Notes under the pieces: model-generated
Told to the model about the DNA's origin: nothing
What the model saw: only the letters and a program-made list of their open reading frames with translations
Databases searched by the model: none
NCBI GenBank assembly: GCA_907163345.1
Contig: CAJQUN010000055.1
Span: 3,038,001 to 3,102,000, forward strand
Reading direction: 5' to 3'
Source: Haberlea rhodopensis
Taxonomy: Eukaryota > Streptophyta > Magnoliopsida > Lamiales > Gesneriaceae
DNA: 64,000 nt
Shown: positions 1 through 11,472 of the stretch, piece after piece
How the letters are laid out: the number at the start of each line of letters is the position of its first letter
How positions within the stretch are numbered: position 1 is the first letter of the stretch
Program-made: the position numbers and the translations under genes

Positions 1-1158
1 GATATAGGAAGGCCGGAGTCGAATCTGAGTTGTCCCAAAAAAATATATGAGCTTTTATCATTCGGTTAAGACAGGAGGCTCATAATGAATGTTTAAAAAT
101 ATTAGAAGCATAAAATACTATTATACAAATTGTTCGGCCTCAAATATCTCAAATTTTAAGACAAAACTATAGTTTTGGTGTAATTAATATTATGTCTTCC
201 AATAAGTATATACAGTTGAGTATTCTATAAATATTTTCCTATGAACTTCTTCGTACCTTAATAAGCCACTTAATTAAATTATGACGAACATAATGAATAA
301 ACAATCAATGCTGAAAAAAACAATTATCAAACAATGCACAAGATTTAATTTCGAGTCAGTGACAATTTACCTCATTTGATATTGTTGGTAAACATTTTAC
401 CCACTGCAGTTAGACATTTTATCCCATGTGGTTTGCAAAGTATAGCTCACTTCCTCCCTCCACAATTCTAAGAAATTTTTGGCTTATCGTGACGATAATA
501 CCCCCATTTAGTATGTGGTGTTTTTCAACTACTCACAAAAAATAGGGGACATGCTGCTTATTTTCAAACTATATGGAGATAGATGTGATTGTGTAACGAG
601 TAGTGGTACCTTTGGTATACTCGTTGAGTTGGCTATGCCCAAACGACTTGTAGTGTATGTAGTTATCGAGGAACCTACATAAGTAAGTTGCACCCGACTG
701 ACACCACATGGGCGTGCTGCCTATTTCAAATCATATAATATACTTGTGTGTAGCCTTTTTGGACCAAATTTCTAGTTATTTGGTATCCATTAACATTATT
801 ATAAATATTAATGATTATAGAATCTTGATGATGTCATGGATATTCTTGAGGATGGATTGAAATTATTTTGGTTTATGTTGATTTGATTTTTGAAAACGAT
901 AATGAGCAGGTCAATTTAGAGAATCACACTTAAAAATTTTGTCAATTTTTTTCTTTCTAATTTTAGGTATAAATTACCTCTATGTTATGTTTTATGTACA
1001 TATTACCACAATATGTTATTATTTAGGCACTTTTTATCTCGGGTACATTTGAGCTTTTAACATATAATTCAAAGTCCATGTGCATAAGAAGGCGCCTGTC
1101 ACATGAATCATACGTGTACAAATGACCAAAATCACAATGATACCAATTTATACGACTA
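1..1158. other. AT-rich non-coding flank
   Basis: No reading frame of useful length, no splice-supported gene and no clear element structure is visible on either strand. This is the DNA into which the MULE to the right inserted. It ends at the left copy of that element's target-site duplication. Confidence 0.6.
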
Positions 1159-1167
1159 ATATAACAA

Positions 1168-1282
1168 GGGAAAATTTCGGGCCGGTATCAAAACATAAAA
1201 GTTTTTTCGGCCCAGTCCACCAAATTATTTGCCTTTCATTTAAGTCCGATTGAGCTCAAAATTACTAAATTACCCTCGTCTT
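1168..1282 (+). repeat. Left terminal inverted repeat of the MULE
   Basis: It matches the reverse complement of 11300-11463 in blocks. The shared pieces are the GGAAATT-type tip, a GGTA-CA block about 20 bases in, an AAGTCC-AATT/GATT block, and an exact TTACTAAATTACCC block near 1261-1276 (mate at 11306-11320). The blocks occur in the same order with indels between them, as expected for an ageing long TIR. Confidence 0.7.
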
Positions 1283-1739
1283 CTTCCTTTACATTCATCG
1301 TCGAATACTTTCTGCATATTTAAAATTATCGCGACTCTTTTTCTTCTTCAACGCTAAAAAATTTTCCAATCATTCTTCCAACATTTTCATCGAAATCGTT
1401 CAAAGATTCCTATAAGTTTTCAAAAATTTCATCGAAATCGTACAAGTATTTTACTGTAATTTTGTCAAACCTTCTGAAGCGAAAACTTAAAAATGGCTCC
1501 AAAATCAAAGAAGATTCCTCAAACCAAACTACCAACAAACAAGAAGTGAAAGAAAAAAGGTGCTCCAAAATCTGGTAATCATTAATCTAGGGTTTTCACA
1601 TATTAAACTATTTCTTAATCATTAATCTAGGGTTTCCACATATTAAACTATTTGTTTGCTACTGTAAGTGCTTGTGTCTATAATGCATGAGTACTATTTA
1701 ATAACTTATTAACACCGCATTTAGAAATGTTTGTAGTTT

Positions 1740-2915
1740 TTTATTCTTAAGTAACATGAGTCTATCGGTGCATGTAATTAACATGCACCGATAGACTCTG
1801 ATCTTGCATTTATATTACATACACCAACTTTTTAAAATATTAATCTTTTGTATTAACACTGCATGAACAAATTGAGACCAATGTAACATCTTTTTAGTTT
1901 TTTATGCTAAAGTTTACATATGTGTACATACTTGATATGTACTAACGATGCATGTAAATATACAAGCATTGATTCAAAGTTTGTTTCTATTGGTGCATGC
2001 GTATAATACACGCACCGAAAAAACAGTTGCATTTATCCAACATGAACTACTTGAATGTATCGGTGCATGTAAATACACATGCACCAATTCACATTTTTTT
2101 CTATAGGTGCATGTGATTTCACATGCACCGGTATACCATTAGTGCATTTATCGACATATTATGCTTGAATAAATCTTTTATATTGATTTTACTTGATATG
2201 TACTATCGATGTATGTAAATACACAATCATAAATTCACAGTTGGTTTCTATCGGTGCATGTGTATTATACATGTACCGATATAAAACATTGCATTCATAT
2301 ATAACATGTAAATATTTTTGACATTTGTTTCTATCGGTGCATGTGATATACATGCACCGATAGTTCTTTAATTATATTTATCCAACATGCGAGGCTTGAA
2401 TATATCTTTTATTATGATTTTATTTGATATGTACTAACAATGCATGTAAATTCACAAGCGTTGATTCACAGTTTGTTTCAATTGGTGCATGTGTATAATA
2501 CACTCACCGAAAAAACAGTTACATTTATCCAATGAACTACTTGAATGTATCGGTGCATGTAAATATACATGCACCTATTCACATTTTTTTATCGGTGCAT
2601 GTGATTTCACATGCACCGGTATACCATTAGCTGCATTTATCGACATATGATGATTGAATAAATCTTTTATAATGATTTTACTTGATATGTACTAACGATT
2701 CATGTAAATACACAATCATTAATTCACATTTGGTTTCTATCGGTGCATGTGTATAATACATGCACCGATATAAAACATTACATTTATCCAATATGTAAAT
2801 ATTTGACATTTGTTTATATCGGTGCATGTGATATACATGCACCAATAGTTCTTTACATGCACCAATTGTACATGCATGCACCGACAGGCTATCTACATGC
2901 ACCGATGAAGTCAAT
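1740..2915. repeat. GGTGCATGT palindrome array in intron 1 of the ULP gene
   Basis: At least ten near-perfect inverted repeats of the form CTATCGGTGCATGT-(4-7 nt)-ACATGCACCGATAG. The clearest is at 1759-1797, with 17-base arms (AGTCTATCGGTGCATGT) around a 5-nt loop. Others lie near 1989-2025, 2058-2090, 2103-2132, 2249-2282, 2331-2362, 2550-2576, 2588-2621, 2737-2771 and 2818-2850. The palindromes alternate with a conserved spacer containing CTTGATATGTACTAACGATG, forming a higher-order repeat of a few hundred bases. Confidence 0.92.
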
Positions 2916-3914
2916 TTATTAAATTCATTGGTTTAGTTTTTTAACTAACATATAATTTTCTCTCAGTTACACCTCCATCATCACCAAGCTCAGAAGAAAT
3001 TACAAAAAGATGGAATAAACAAACCACATATCGGGCCAACCTACATGCAGTTATAACAGAGATAAATGCACTTGAAATCAGTCAAGTTCACATCAGAGTG
3101 CTAATGAAGACACCGTTCTGGCCTTTACCGAACTTCATTTTTTCCAACATAATTGTCCTCGATCATTGCAAAAAGTGTGACATATTAGTAAAAGACATCA
3201 TTGGCTGCTTCAACAGAAAATCTCAAGATTTCACATTCGGATCATATACAATGAAAATCAGGACAAATGATGTGCGTATACTCTTTGGAATAAGAGATGG
3301 TAAAGAAGACATTGATATGCAGCTTCAGGATTACAAACGTAGAGAATTCTTATATAGATGCTTTCCAGAAAAGAAAGGAGATAAAAAAGACATAAGGATG
3401 AGCAAGAATTTAATCTACAAAAAATTGAAAATAAAGGCAGAAAGCAACATTGATACTGATGTCAATGACGTTACTCGTTTGGTGACCCTATACATTCTTG
3501 CAGTCTTTTTCATATCAACAAAATCATCGAACATTCCATGGGCGTACACATCGGTTGTTGAGGACCTCGACATGATTTGCAGCTACGACTGGTCCAAACA
3601 CATATTGAATACATTGCTCAACAGCCTGATGCAGCCTGACTCTGAAAAACACTCCAGCTGTGTTCTACTACTACCTGTAAGAAGTCTTTATAATCAATCT
3701 TTAAACAACAATTATTTCTTCATGTTTATATAATAACATCGATTCTATATACTTTGCAGTATTGGTTATGTGAGAGGACAGAGCTCATAAATCCAGTCCA
3801 GCCCAACCTTATCCCAAGGTTCCTTAAGTGGAATCTTGAGGATTTTTACAAAAGGATTCAAAACATTGACATCAAAGAGCTCGCCCGTGATTATGTAAGT
3901 TTCTTGTACATTTA

Positions 3915-4412
3915 TGTTGGTGCATGCAATTTAACTTGTTCTGGTGCATGCAATTTTTCGATACTGGTGCATGCAATTATATAACATGCGATGCTTGAAT
4001 AAATCTTTATAATGATAATGATTTTACTTGAAATGTACTAACGATGCATGTAAATATACAAGCATAAAACAAAGTTGCATTTATCAAACATGAACAACTT
4101 GAATCAATCGGTGCATGTAAATACACATGCACCAATTCACATTTTTTTCTATCGGTGCATGTGATTTCACATGCACCGGTAGACCATTAGTTGCCTTTAT
4201 CCAACATGTGAGGCTTGGATATATATTTTATAATTATATTACTTGATATGTACTAACGATGCATGTAAATACACAAGCATTAATTATCATTTGTTTCTAT
4301 CGATGCATGTGATATACATGCACCGATAGTTCATTAGGTTCATGCAATTTAACTACACTGATGCATGCAATGAAACTATGCTGGTGCATGCAATTTAACT
4401 AGACTTCCAACA
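3915..4412. repeat. GGTGCATGT palindrome array in intron 3 of the ULP gene
   Basis: The same palindrome family and the same spacer as in intron 1. Pairs lie near 4107-4137, 4150-4183 and 4297-4330, plus unpaired GGTGCATGCAA units near 3918-3970 and 4370-4395. The array lies between the splice donor at 3895 and the acceptor ending at 4424. Confidence 0.88.
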
Positions 4413-5699
4413 ATTCAATTGCAGATAGTAAAAAAACCTCTGCAAATTTCTGTTGAAGAAGATGAAATGCTGAATAAAGCCATTGCTTGTGCTACAGAAG
4501 CTCCAATGACATATCAACTTCACGATTTGAATTCAAACATTAAAACAGCTGAATATTTGACAACAACGGACTCCACCATTGCCGGAGTCCTCATGGAACT
4601 GAAGCAACAAAGTACAGAGGAAAATATATACAATGATGAATACATTGAAATGGAGGGCAACGTGGTGGATGTAGCTATTGATGAGGAACCAGCCCAGAAC
4701 AAAGAAAATGTTGCCAATCTGTCTGAAGAAATGAATGAACTTGATGACACACAAGCACAAGATATTCTTCAAGCTGCATTACTTGTAACAGAGATTGAAG
4801 AATTGAAGGCGACGCTCATGACAAAGGATAATGAAATAACAGAACTGAAGAACATTGTTGATTCCTTTGATCATGAGCAAGAAACAATTCCAACACCGCA
4901 ATTTTTTCAATATGCGGAACTAACAGCCCAGCTGGAAGAAACAAAAACAAATCTTTTTTCTGAGAGACGAGCAAATCAAAGAAATTAAAGACAATTACGA
5001 AGAGATGAAAAAAAAGAAAGATGAGCTTGAAAGGGTAAATGATGAGAATAATTCACTGAAAAATGAGCTTCTCAATGTCAAAGCTGCCTCCTTCATCATT
5101 AATGAAGAACAAGAACAGATCTTTAAAGAAAAGCAAGAACAAACATCCCTTGTCAAGAGGATCAAGAAAAGGGTGGAGCAAAAAATGGAGTTGGACCACA
5201 CATACCCTGATAAGAGGAAGGCAAAGAAAAAAACGATGAAGAGGGAAATAAAAAGTTTGCAGAAGTGGAATCAATACAAAGTTTGAAAGACAAAGGTACA
5301 ACTAATGATCCCATAGATCTAGAGCTGAGAGATGATGATTTCGTTAGCGACAATAAACAAAAAGGGAAGGCGAAAAAAGATAATGGACCGCTCTTGTTCA
5401 AAACCACAATGCCTGCCATGAAGCTCTTAACAGCGGATGAAAAGTCTTACATAATGAATTTAAACAAGAACCATGGAAAATGGTAAGTCTAATTTAATTA
5501 AACAACACTTCCTTGACACTGACTCTTCAACTGTGTGTAGGGGACTTATCTGGAAAGACAAATTCACCAACAGAAAGTTATTTGTATCGGATATTGCTGA
5601 AATCCTTCACGATGTACCTCTTGCCAACGATGTAAGTCAATTGCATTATACTTTTCTAATGGTTTTGCTTGATAAAAAAACATTAATTCACATTTGGTT

Positions 5700-6470
5700 A
5701 ATCGGTGCATGTAAATAACATGCAAATATTCACTTTTTTTTTCTATCGGTGCATGTGAAATCACATGCACCGATAGACCTTTAGTTGCATTTATATAACA
5801 TGCAATGCTTGAATAAATCTTTTATGATGATTTTACTTGATATGTACTAAAGATGCATGTAAATACAAAAGCATTAATTAAAATTTAGTTTCTATGCGTG
5901 CATGTTATATACATGCATCGATAGTTCATTAATTGCATTTATCCAACATTTTCTATCGGTGCATGTAAAATCACATGCACCGATAGACCTTTAGTTGCAT
6001 TTATATAACATGCAATGCTTGAATAAATCTTTTATCATTATTTTACTTGATATATACTAACGATCCATGTAAATACACAAGCATAAAACAAAGTTGCATT
6101 TATACAATATGAACAACTTGAATCAACTGGTGCATGTAAATAACTTGTAACAATTCAAATTTGTGGTATCGGTGCATGTGATTTCACATGCACCGGTAGA
6201 CCATTAGTTGCATTTATCAAACAAGTAAACAAGCACAAACATAACATTAGGTGTATGTCTCGCACATGAACTACTATATATATCTGTGAAACTGATTGAT
6301 CATTACTTACAGATGATTGACCGTTGGACGATTATTGTAAATAACCACATTGCCAATAACTTGAATCAACCGGTGCATGTAAATAACTTGTAGCAATTCA
6401 AATTTGTGGTATCGGTGCATGTGTTTTCACATGCACCGGTAGACCATTATTTGCATTTATCAAACATGTA
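5700..6470. repeat. GGTGCATGT palindrome array in intron 5 of the ULP gene
   Basis: Palindromes lie near 5744-5776, 5951-5986, 6165-6200 and 6408-6444, with the TATGTACTAA(A/C)GAT spacer at about 5839 and 6049. The array again falls between a donor (5632) and an acceptor (ending 6555). Confidence 0.88.
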
Positions 6471-6605
6471 AACATACACTGACATAACATTAGGTGTATA
6501 TCTCGCACATGAACTACTATATATATCTGTGAAACTGATTGATCATTACTTACAGATGATTGACCGTTGGGCGATTATTGTAAATAACCACATTGCCAAG
6601 AACGG
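6120..6605 (+). repeat. 243-bp tandem duplication spanning an intron end and exon start
   Basis: About 6120-6362 and 6363-6605 are near-identical direct repeats. Each holds a palindrome, the acceptor TTACTTACAG and the start of the exon reading MIDRW-IIVNNHIA. Only the second copy continues into the rest of the exon (KNGKKKIAYVFNSMCW). The first copy is therefore an orphan acceptor plus a partial exon inside the intron. Confidence 0.8.
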
Positions 6606-7260
6606 AAAAAAGAAGATAGCCTATGTGTTCAACAGCATGTGTTGGGTAATAAAATTCAACTATTAAATATTTTTTTCTCATTAAACAAAGTGCACTCATA
6701 CCATTCAACTTTGGATATTCGTATATCATGCAATTATTTCATACAAATTCGCAGCAATACGCAGCACTGGTCTCACTAGGAAGCTACTACAAAGACTCAC
6801 TTGTCTTTGATATTCAAGAGTCAGTTTAGACTCATCACAATTCAATAAGGCCACGAATTGAGGGGGAAACAGATTATTACTTTGAAAAGGCCAAATAACT
6901 GGTAAGGTTTACTTTAAATACACTTATTTTTTTAAATTCAATACTTTTTTATAAATTACCAGTTGATAACAATACTTCTTCCAAAATATAGAAAGTCTAC
7001 GTTGAAGAGAAGATGAAGAAAATCATTCAGGAGTCTCCCATTCAGCAGGCATCACCTACAGTCCAAGTGAAGATACATACGAAATCATAACATTCAAAGA
7101 AGCAATGCAACAAAAGGCTGGCTCGACAGACTGTGCCGTGTTTGTTTGCATGAACATGGAAAGAATTATGAGAGGACAAGAAGTGCCCAAGCATTCAAAT
7201 GTAGATATAAATAGTATTTATAGAGCAAAAATGGTGAAAGTCATCCTCCAAAATGTATAA

Positions 7261-8366
7261 GACAACGATTAATACTTTGTTGTATATATATTTTGTATTG
7301 TAAATGTATAATTTTGTAAAGAAACAAACTTTTGTTATTGAATAACTGTACAGACTCATATTGGTGTTTTAGTTGGTTAACGATAAACTGGACAAAATTG
7401 AATCCTACAAGTGCTCTTTGTTTAATTTTTATTGTGTGTGTCCCTTCGCATTCACCGAATGAGACTAAAGGTTCATGTGAAACACATGCACCTATAGACA
7501 GAAGTGGTGCACGTATTTGTTTACTTGTGTTAATTCAAATTTGGTTTCAATTGGTGCATGTAAATAACATGAAATATTCACATTTTTTTCATATCTGTGC
7601 ATGTGATATCACATGCACCGATATACATTTATTTACAATTATATAACATGCAATGCTTGAATGATGGTTGATATGTACTAACGATTCATGTAAATACACT
7701 AGCATAAAACAAAGTTGCATTTATCCAACATGAACTACTTGAATCAACCGGTGCATGTAAATAACAATGACCTATTCAATTCTTTTGTATCGGTGTATGT
7801 AAATTACATGTATCGGCAGACCATCAGTTGCATTTATCATACATGCGAGCTTGAATATATATTTTACAATGATTTTACTTGATATGTACTAACGTTGCAG
7901 GTAAATACACAAACATTAAGTAAAATTTTGTTTCTATAGGTGCATGTGATATACATGCACCGATAATTCATTAATTGCATTTATCCAACATTTTCTATAG
8001 GTGCATGTGAAATCACATGCACCGATAGCCATTTAATTGCAGTTATATAACATGGAATGCTTGAATAATCTGTCTACAGGTGCATGTAAACTAACACGCA
8101 TTAACATTTTGTTTCTATCGGTGCATGTATATCACATGCACCGATAGAATACACATTTTCATTTATCCATGTTCAACTTGAATCTTTTGGTGCATGTATA
8201 TGACATGCACCTATATGTGAAACTTAAATCTATAGGTGCACGTAAATTACATGCAACTATAGAAAGAAATTGTATGTATTTGTATCATTATGTTAAATAA
8301 CCAATAACAAATCAAACAAATAATTTCTACAATTAAATTTTGTTCAACATAAACTTACAAAAAAAC
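7261..8366. repeat. Intergenic spacer between convergent MULE genes, filled with palindromes
   Basis: This is the 3' flank of both MULE genes. From about 7470 to 8270 it carries more copies of the same palindrome (for example 7590-7625, 7937-7968, 7995-8030, 8116-8147) and the TATGTACTAACG spacer (about 7673 and 7881). No other gene is visible. Confidence 0.8.
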
Positions 8367-9499
8367 ATCAAATAGGTTCCTTACAAGTCTTCCTATTATG
8401 TCCGTATTTTTTACACCGACTATAACGCAACTGTCGAATGTTTTCACCTTTGGATCTAATTCTCATCTTCTTTGGACGACCCGATTGCCTTTTTGTTTGT
8501 GGTGGTAAAATATTCATATCCGTGACAATCTGAGCAAAATCATCACTTGAACGTCCTGGAATCGGAATAACTCCTTCATAGCAACTCTTATAAGTACGAA
8601 CATGGAAATATACATCAACAACTTCATCTATGGCCATCTTGTTCCTCCTAAATACAGCAATCGCATGAGGACATGGGAATCCATCAAGCTGCCACTGATA
8701 TCAAGTACACGTACGAATATCAAGGTGCACAGTAACTGAAGGATATGAAAACACCTCGAAACAACAGTCAGTAGACATCTTCACATTCCATGCACGGCCT
8801 TGATTTTCGTAAAAAGACCATTTCTTTTCCACCTTCGCGCACAGAACCCCACTCCATCGTGCAGCCATTGATCTCCTATCATAAAACCAGCTCATCAGCT
8901 TAACCCGGATACAATCCACCATGTGAGTAATAGGCAGACCCCTTGCCTCTAATATCCACGAATTGAAAGACTCTGCTGCATTTGAATACATCTCTCCATA
9001 TATGCCGCATGAGTAAGCATTTGTCCATTTTCCAAAGATAGACCCTGTAAAAACCCTTCTACAATTGAACCACATTCTCGTTTCAAAATAGCAAGCTTCT
9101 CTGTGAAAATAGCCACCGTCGGCGAATATGCACACTCATCCAACAAGTAACACATCCTTTCCCGAAACTGGTTCGAAAAATGTTCGCCAGCATATCTGTC
9201 CCGGAGGTTGCATTTCAAATGATAAAGACAAAAAAAGTGTTTTGGAGAAGGTCCAAACACAACCGGTAAAGCCTCCATCAAACCAACATTCCGATCAGAT
9301 ATATAAACAATATCTCCACCATTATCTACAATCTTGCTCAAGCAAGATAGAAACCAACACCAATTATCAAAGTTCTATTAGTCCACAACAGCAAAAGCCA
9401 GGGGGAACAACCCTACAATAAAATAATCAAAACATATAAAGCAAAAAATACAAATTATGTTATATGATGCACTTATATAACCTTTAGTGGTACATTTAG

Positions 9500-9790
9500 A
9501 GACGTCAAGTTCTATTGGTGCATGTAATATACATGCACCGATAAATTTTTGGCGCATGTAATATACATGCACCGATTCTCAGTTACATGCATATGTAGTA
9601 CTAAATGATAGAGACGCCAAGTTCTCTCGGTGCATGTAATATACATGCACCGGTAGACTAGCGGTGCATGTATAATACATGCACCGCATTCGATCCGATT
9701 AGTTTATATATCATGTAGCATTTTTTTACGCACAAGTCTATCGGTGCATGTAATATACATGCACCGACAGACTTCGATGCATGTAAAATC
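9500..9790. repeat. Palindrome array inside the transposase intron
   Basis: Palindromes of the GGTGCATGTAATATACATGCACC type lie near 9515-9545, 9552-9577, 9627-9657, 9660-9687 and 9738-9772, all within the 9413-9821 intron. They are closer together and shorter-looped than those on the ULP side. Confidence 0.9.
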
Positions 9791-10599
9791 TCATTTATAT
9801 TATAATCTTGTTGCATCTTACCTTGATTTCCATCCTTTGCAGTAGCTGACAGAAGTATGCCCTTGAAACGGGATTTCAAAAAAGTTCCATCGAGAAATAA
9901 CATAGGGCGACAAAATTTAAAACCATCCATACAAGCACGAAACGACACAAACAAACGGATGAATCGGTTACAGTCGTCAACTTCAAGCTCTACAAAACTC
10001 CCAACATTAGTCGTCTTCACCGCATCGATGTACCACTTCAACTCCTTGAAAAACTCATCATAATTTCCAAAAGCAGTAGACCTAGCCTTCTCCACACATC
10101 TCCATGCCTTAATGTATGTTATATCCAACCCATAATCTTTTTTCATTAACTCCATTACAGACCTAGCAGAAAAGTTTGGATTGGAACTGACTCGTCGCAA
10201 ATAATTTCTGATATTAAATGTGAAACAATCCTTTTTGATTTGTCTTTCATAACTCGTAGACCACACATGTGAATGTTGTTCAATTTCTTTATGTAGAAAG
10301 AACCATTTACACGTGAAATGTTGGCACTCACAAACCAGCCACACCCATCAACATGCTTCCTAGAACATTCAGCAACTACTCTATCTTTATTATTTTTCAC
10401 ATAGTTGTAATCAAAACCAACCTCCATGGAATATTTACTCAACTCACTTCGAAACTCTTCAACACCACCTCTAAATACTTGACCCACCCTACTAATAATT
10501 GATGACCATCCAGAACATAACAACAACTTCTCCTTGCCTTTAATATTGCATCTTCGATATTCTGAATCAAGTCCTAGACCTGATGGTGAACTGCAAATT

Positions 10600-10790
10600 T
10601 GTTTTGTCGATATATGTGCACCACCTGATTCTATTGATGCGTGTAAATCACGGGCAGAAATAGACTCTATAGGTGCATGTATATTGCGTATACCGCTTGA
10701 CTCTGTCAAAAAAGTTTATACCACATGCAATTGTGTCTACCGGTGCATGTATGTCACATGCACCTCTAGACACAATCGGTAAACTACCAC
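10600..10790. repeat. Palindrome-derived segment within the transposase reading frame
   Basis: Degenerate GGTGCATGT units and one full palindrome (about 10738-10765) lie where the transposase N-terminal region should continue. Read on the minus strand they encode HAPIES/HAPVDT-like peptides unrelated to MULE transposases. The segment is probably a repeat insertion into the coding exon, or an unrecognised intron. Confidence 0.65.
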
Positions 10791-11299
10791 CACATTCATC
10801 AACAGACCTCAACAATGAAGCATTACAATCAACAACATGCACTGTCAACAAACAAAGATTGATCATCTTACACAACAAAAACATATTTCTCATATCAATC
10901 GCATTACTCAGACAACAATTAGGGTGCCCATCGATTGAGTATTTGAAACAAAATTCATCGGCATTCATATCACACCACTTAGCAGATGCACAGCCTATTA
11001 AATCACTGAATTCGAAACCGGGATTAACATTCAAAACCAGCGTTTCCTCTCTAAATTTCAAAAGAATCATGATTTCCTTATCCATCAGAATTAACGATAA
11101 AAATCTCAGGAAAATTTGATCAATTAACAGTTAATTGAATATTTAACAGATCGAACAATCTAAAATCAGAAAGCGAATTAAAACATGATCGAAATCAGCT
11201 GCTCAATGAATTAGATGAAAAAAATTTGGGACAACGATAATCGTTATGTGAGAAATATTAAATTACGTTATTGTTTATGATGGTTTTTATTTCTTGCAA

Positions 11300-11463
11300 C
11301 ATGGGTAATTTAGTAATAAAAATTGACCAGTTAGATTAGGGTTTAATAAATTGGACTTATGTGAAATAAGTTTTTTAAAAGATATATTTAGTTGAAAAGT
11401 AAATATTTTGATAGATTTAGTTGAAACATATTTTGAAAAGTGGTACCTATGTGTAATTTCCTC
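11300..11463 (-). repeat. Right terminal inverted repeat of the MULE
   Basis: This is the mate of the left TIR and is imperfect and longer by indels. The GGGTAATTTAGTAA block (about 11305-11318) is the exact complement of a block in the left end. The outermost bases GTAATTTCCTC directly abut the right target-site duplication at 11464-11472. Confidence 0.7.
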
Positions 11464-11472
11464 ATATAACAA

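Larger units (their letters stand above)
1493..7260 (+). pseudogene. ULP1-like (peptidase C48) gene carried by the MULE, broken
   Basis: ULP1/SENP cysteine proteases remove SUMO; MULE-borne copies have no settled function. A splice-consistent model can be read: 1493-1574, 2967-3676, 3760-3894, 4425-5482, 5541-5631, 6556-6645, 6755-~6890, 6992-7260. The GT/AG sites and phases agree over most junctions. The start is ATG 1493 (MAPKSKKIPQ, basic). Exons 2-3 resemble the plant DUF1985/plant-mobile type region (ILFGIRDGKEDI; YWLCERTELINP). Exon 4 is a long charged coiled coil. The last exon has the C48 active-site block QQKAGSTDCAVFVC. Lesions are an in-frame TGA in exon 1 (about 1547), frameshifts near 4968 and in an A-run near 5230, a stop near 6830, and a frameshift near 7055. 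The residues where the catalytic His and Asp are expected (DRWAIIV, YVFNS) look substituted. Introns 1, 3 and 5 are filled with palindromic repeats. Confidence 0.72.
8368..11085 (-). pseudogene. MURA-type MULE transposase, one intron, broken
   Basis: The start is ATG 11083-11085 (MDKEIMILLK) and the stop is at 8368. In order there is an N-terminal region, a repeat-derived stretch (about 10600-10785), a plant-MuDR DNA-binding-like region (SGWSSIISRVGQVFRGGVEE; IHMCGLRVMKDKSKR), and the MULE DDE domain with all three acidic positions present: FLDGTFLKSRFKG, YISDRNVGLMEAL followed by FCLYHL, and NAAESFNSWILE. After these come a SWIM finger (YQWQLDGFPCPHA) and a C-terminal zinc knuckle (CKKYGHNRKTC, first Cys apparently Tyr). 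A GT-AG intron, 9413-9821, joins KDGNQ-G to LFPLAFAVVD. Lesions are a frameshift near 10180-10220, another near 9000-9040, and a TGA at 8701-8703 where a SWIM cysteine is expected. Confidence 0.85.
1168..11463. mobile_element. Complete Mutator-like element (MULE) with ULP1-like cargo
   Basis: A 10,296-bp DNA transposon. It is flanked by a perfect 9-bp target-site duplication ATATAACAA (1159-1167 and 11464-11472), the size expected for Mutator-like elements. The left end begins GGGAAAATTTC and the reverse complement of the right end begins GAGGAAATTAC, giving imperfect terminal inverted repeats. Inside are a ULP1-like protease gene on + and a MURA-type transposase gene on -, arranged convergently. 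This combination resembles the Kaonashi/ULP-carrying MULEs described in plants; that assignment is by architecture, not by alignment. Both genes carry frameshifts or stops, so this copy is probably not autonomous. Its non-coding parts are filled with a palindromic repeat, listed separately. Confidence 0.9.

Noticed and set aside
2678..2914. Open frames made of GGTGCATGT repeats (also 5473-5770, 7332-7646)
   Set aside because: These translate the palindrome itself and lie within introns or spacer of the MULE.
1740..2915. CRISPR-like array of regularly repeated palindromes
   Set aside because: This is plant nuclear DNA; the repeats vary, spacers are themselves repeated, and the array sits in a transposon intron. 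No cas-like genes.
9128..9421. Plus-strand open frame of 97 codons
   Set aside because: It is the antisense shadow of the transposase DDE exon on the minus strand, which has clear family motifs.
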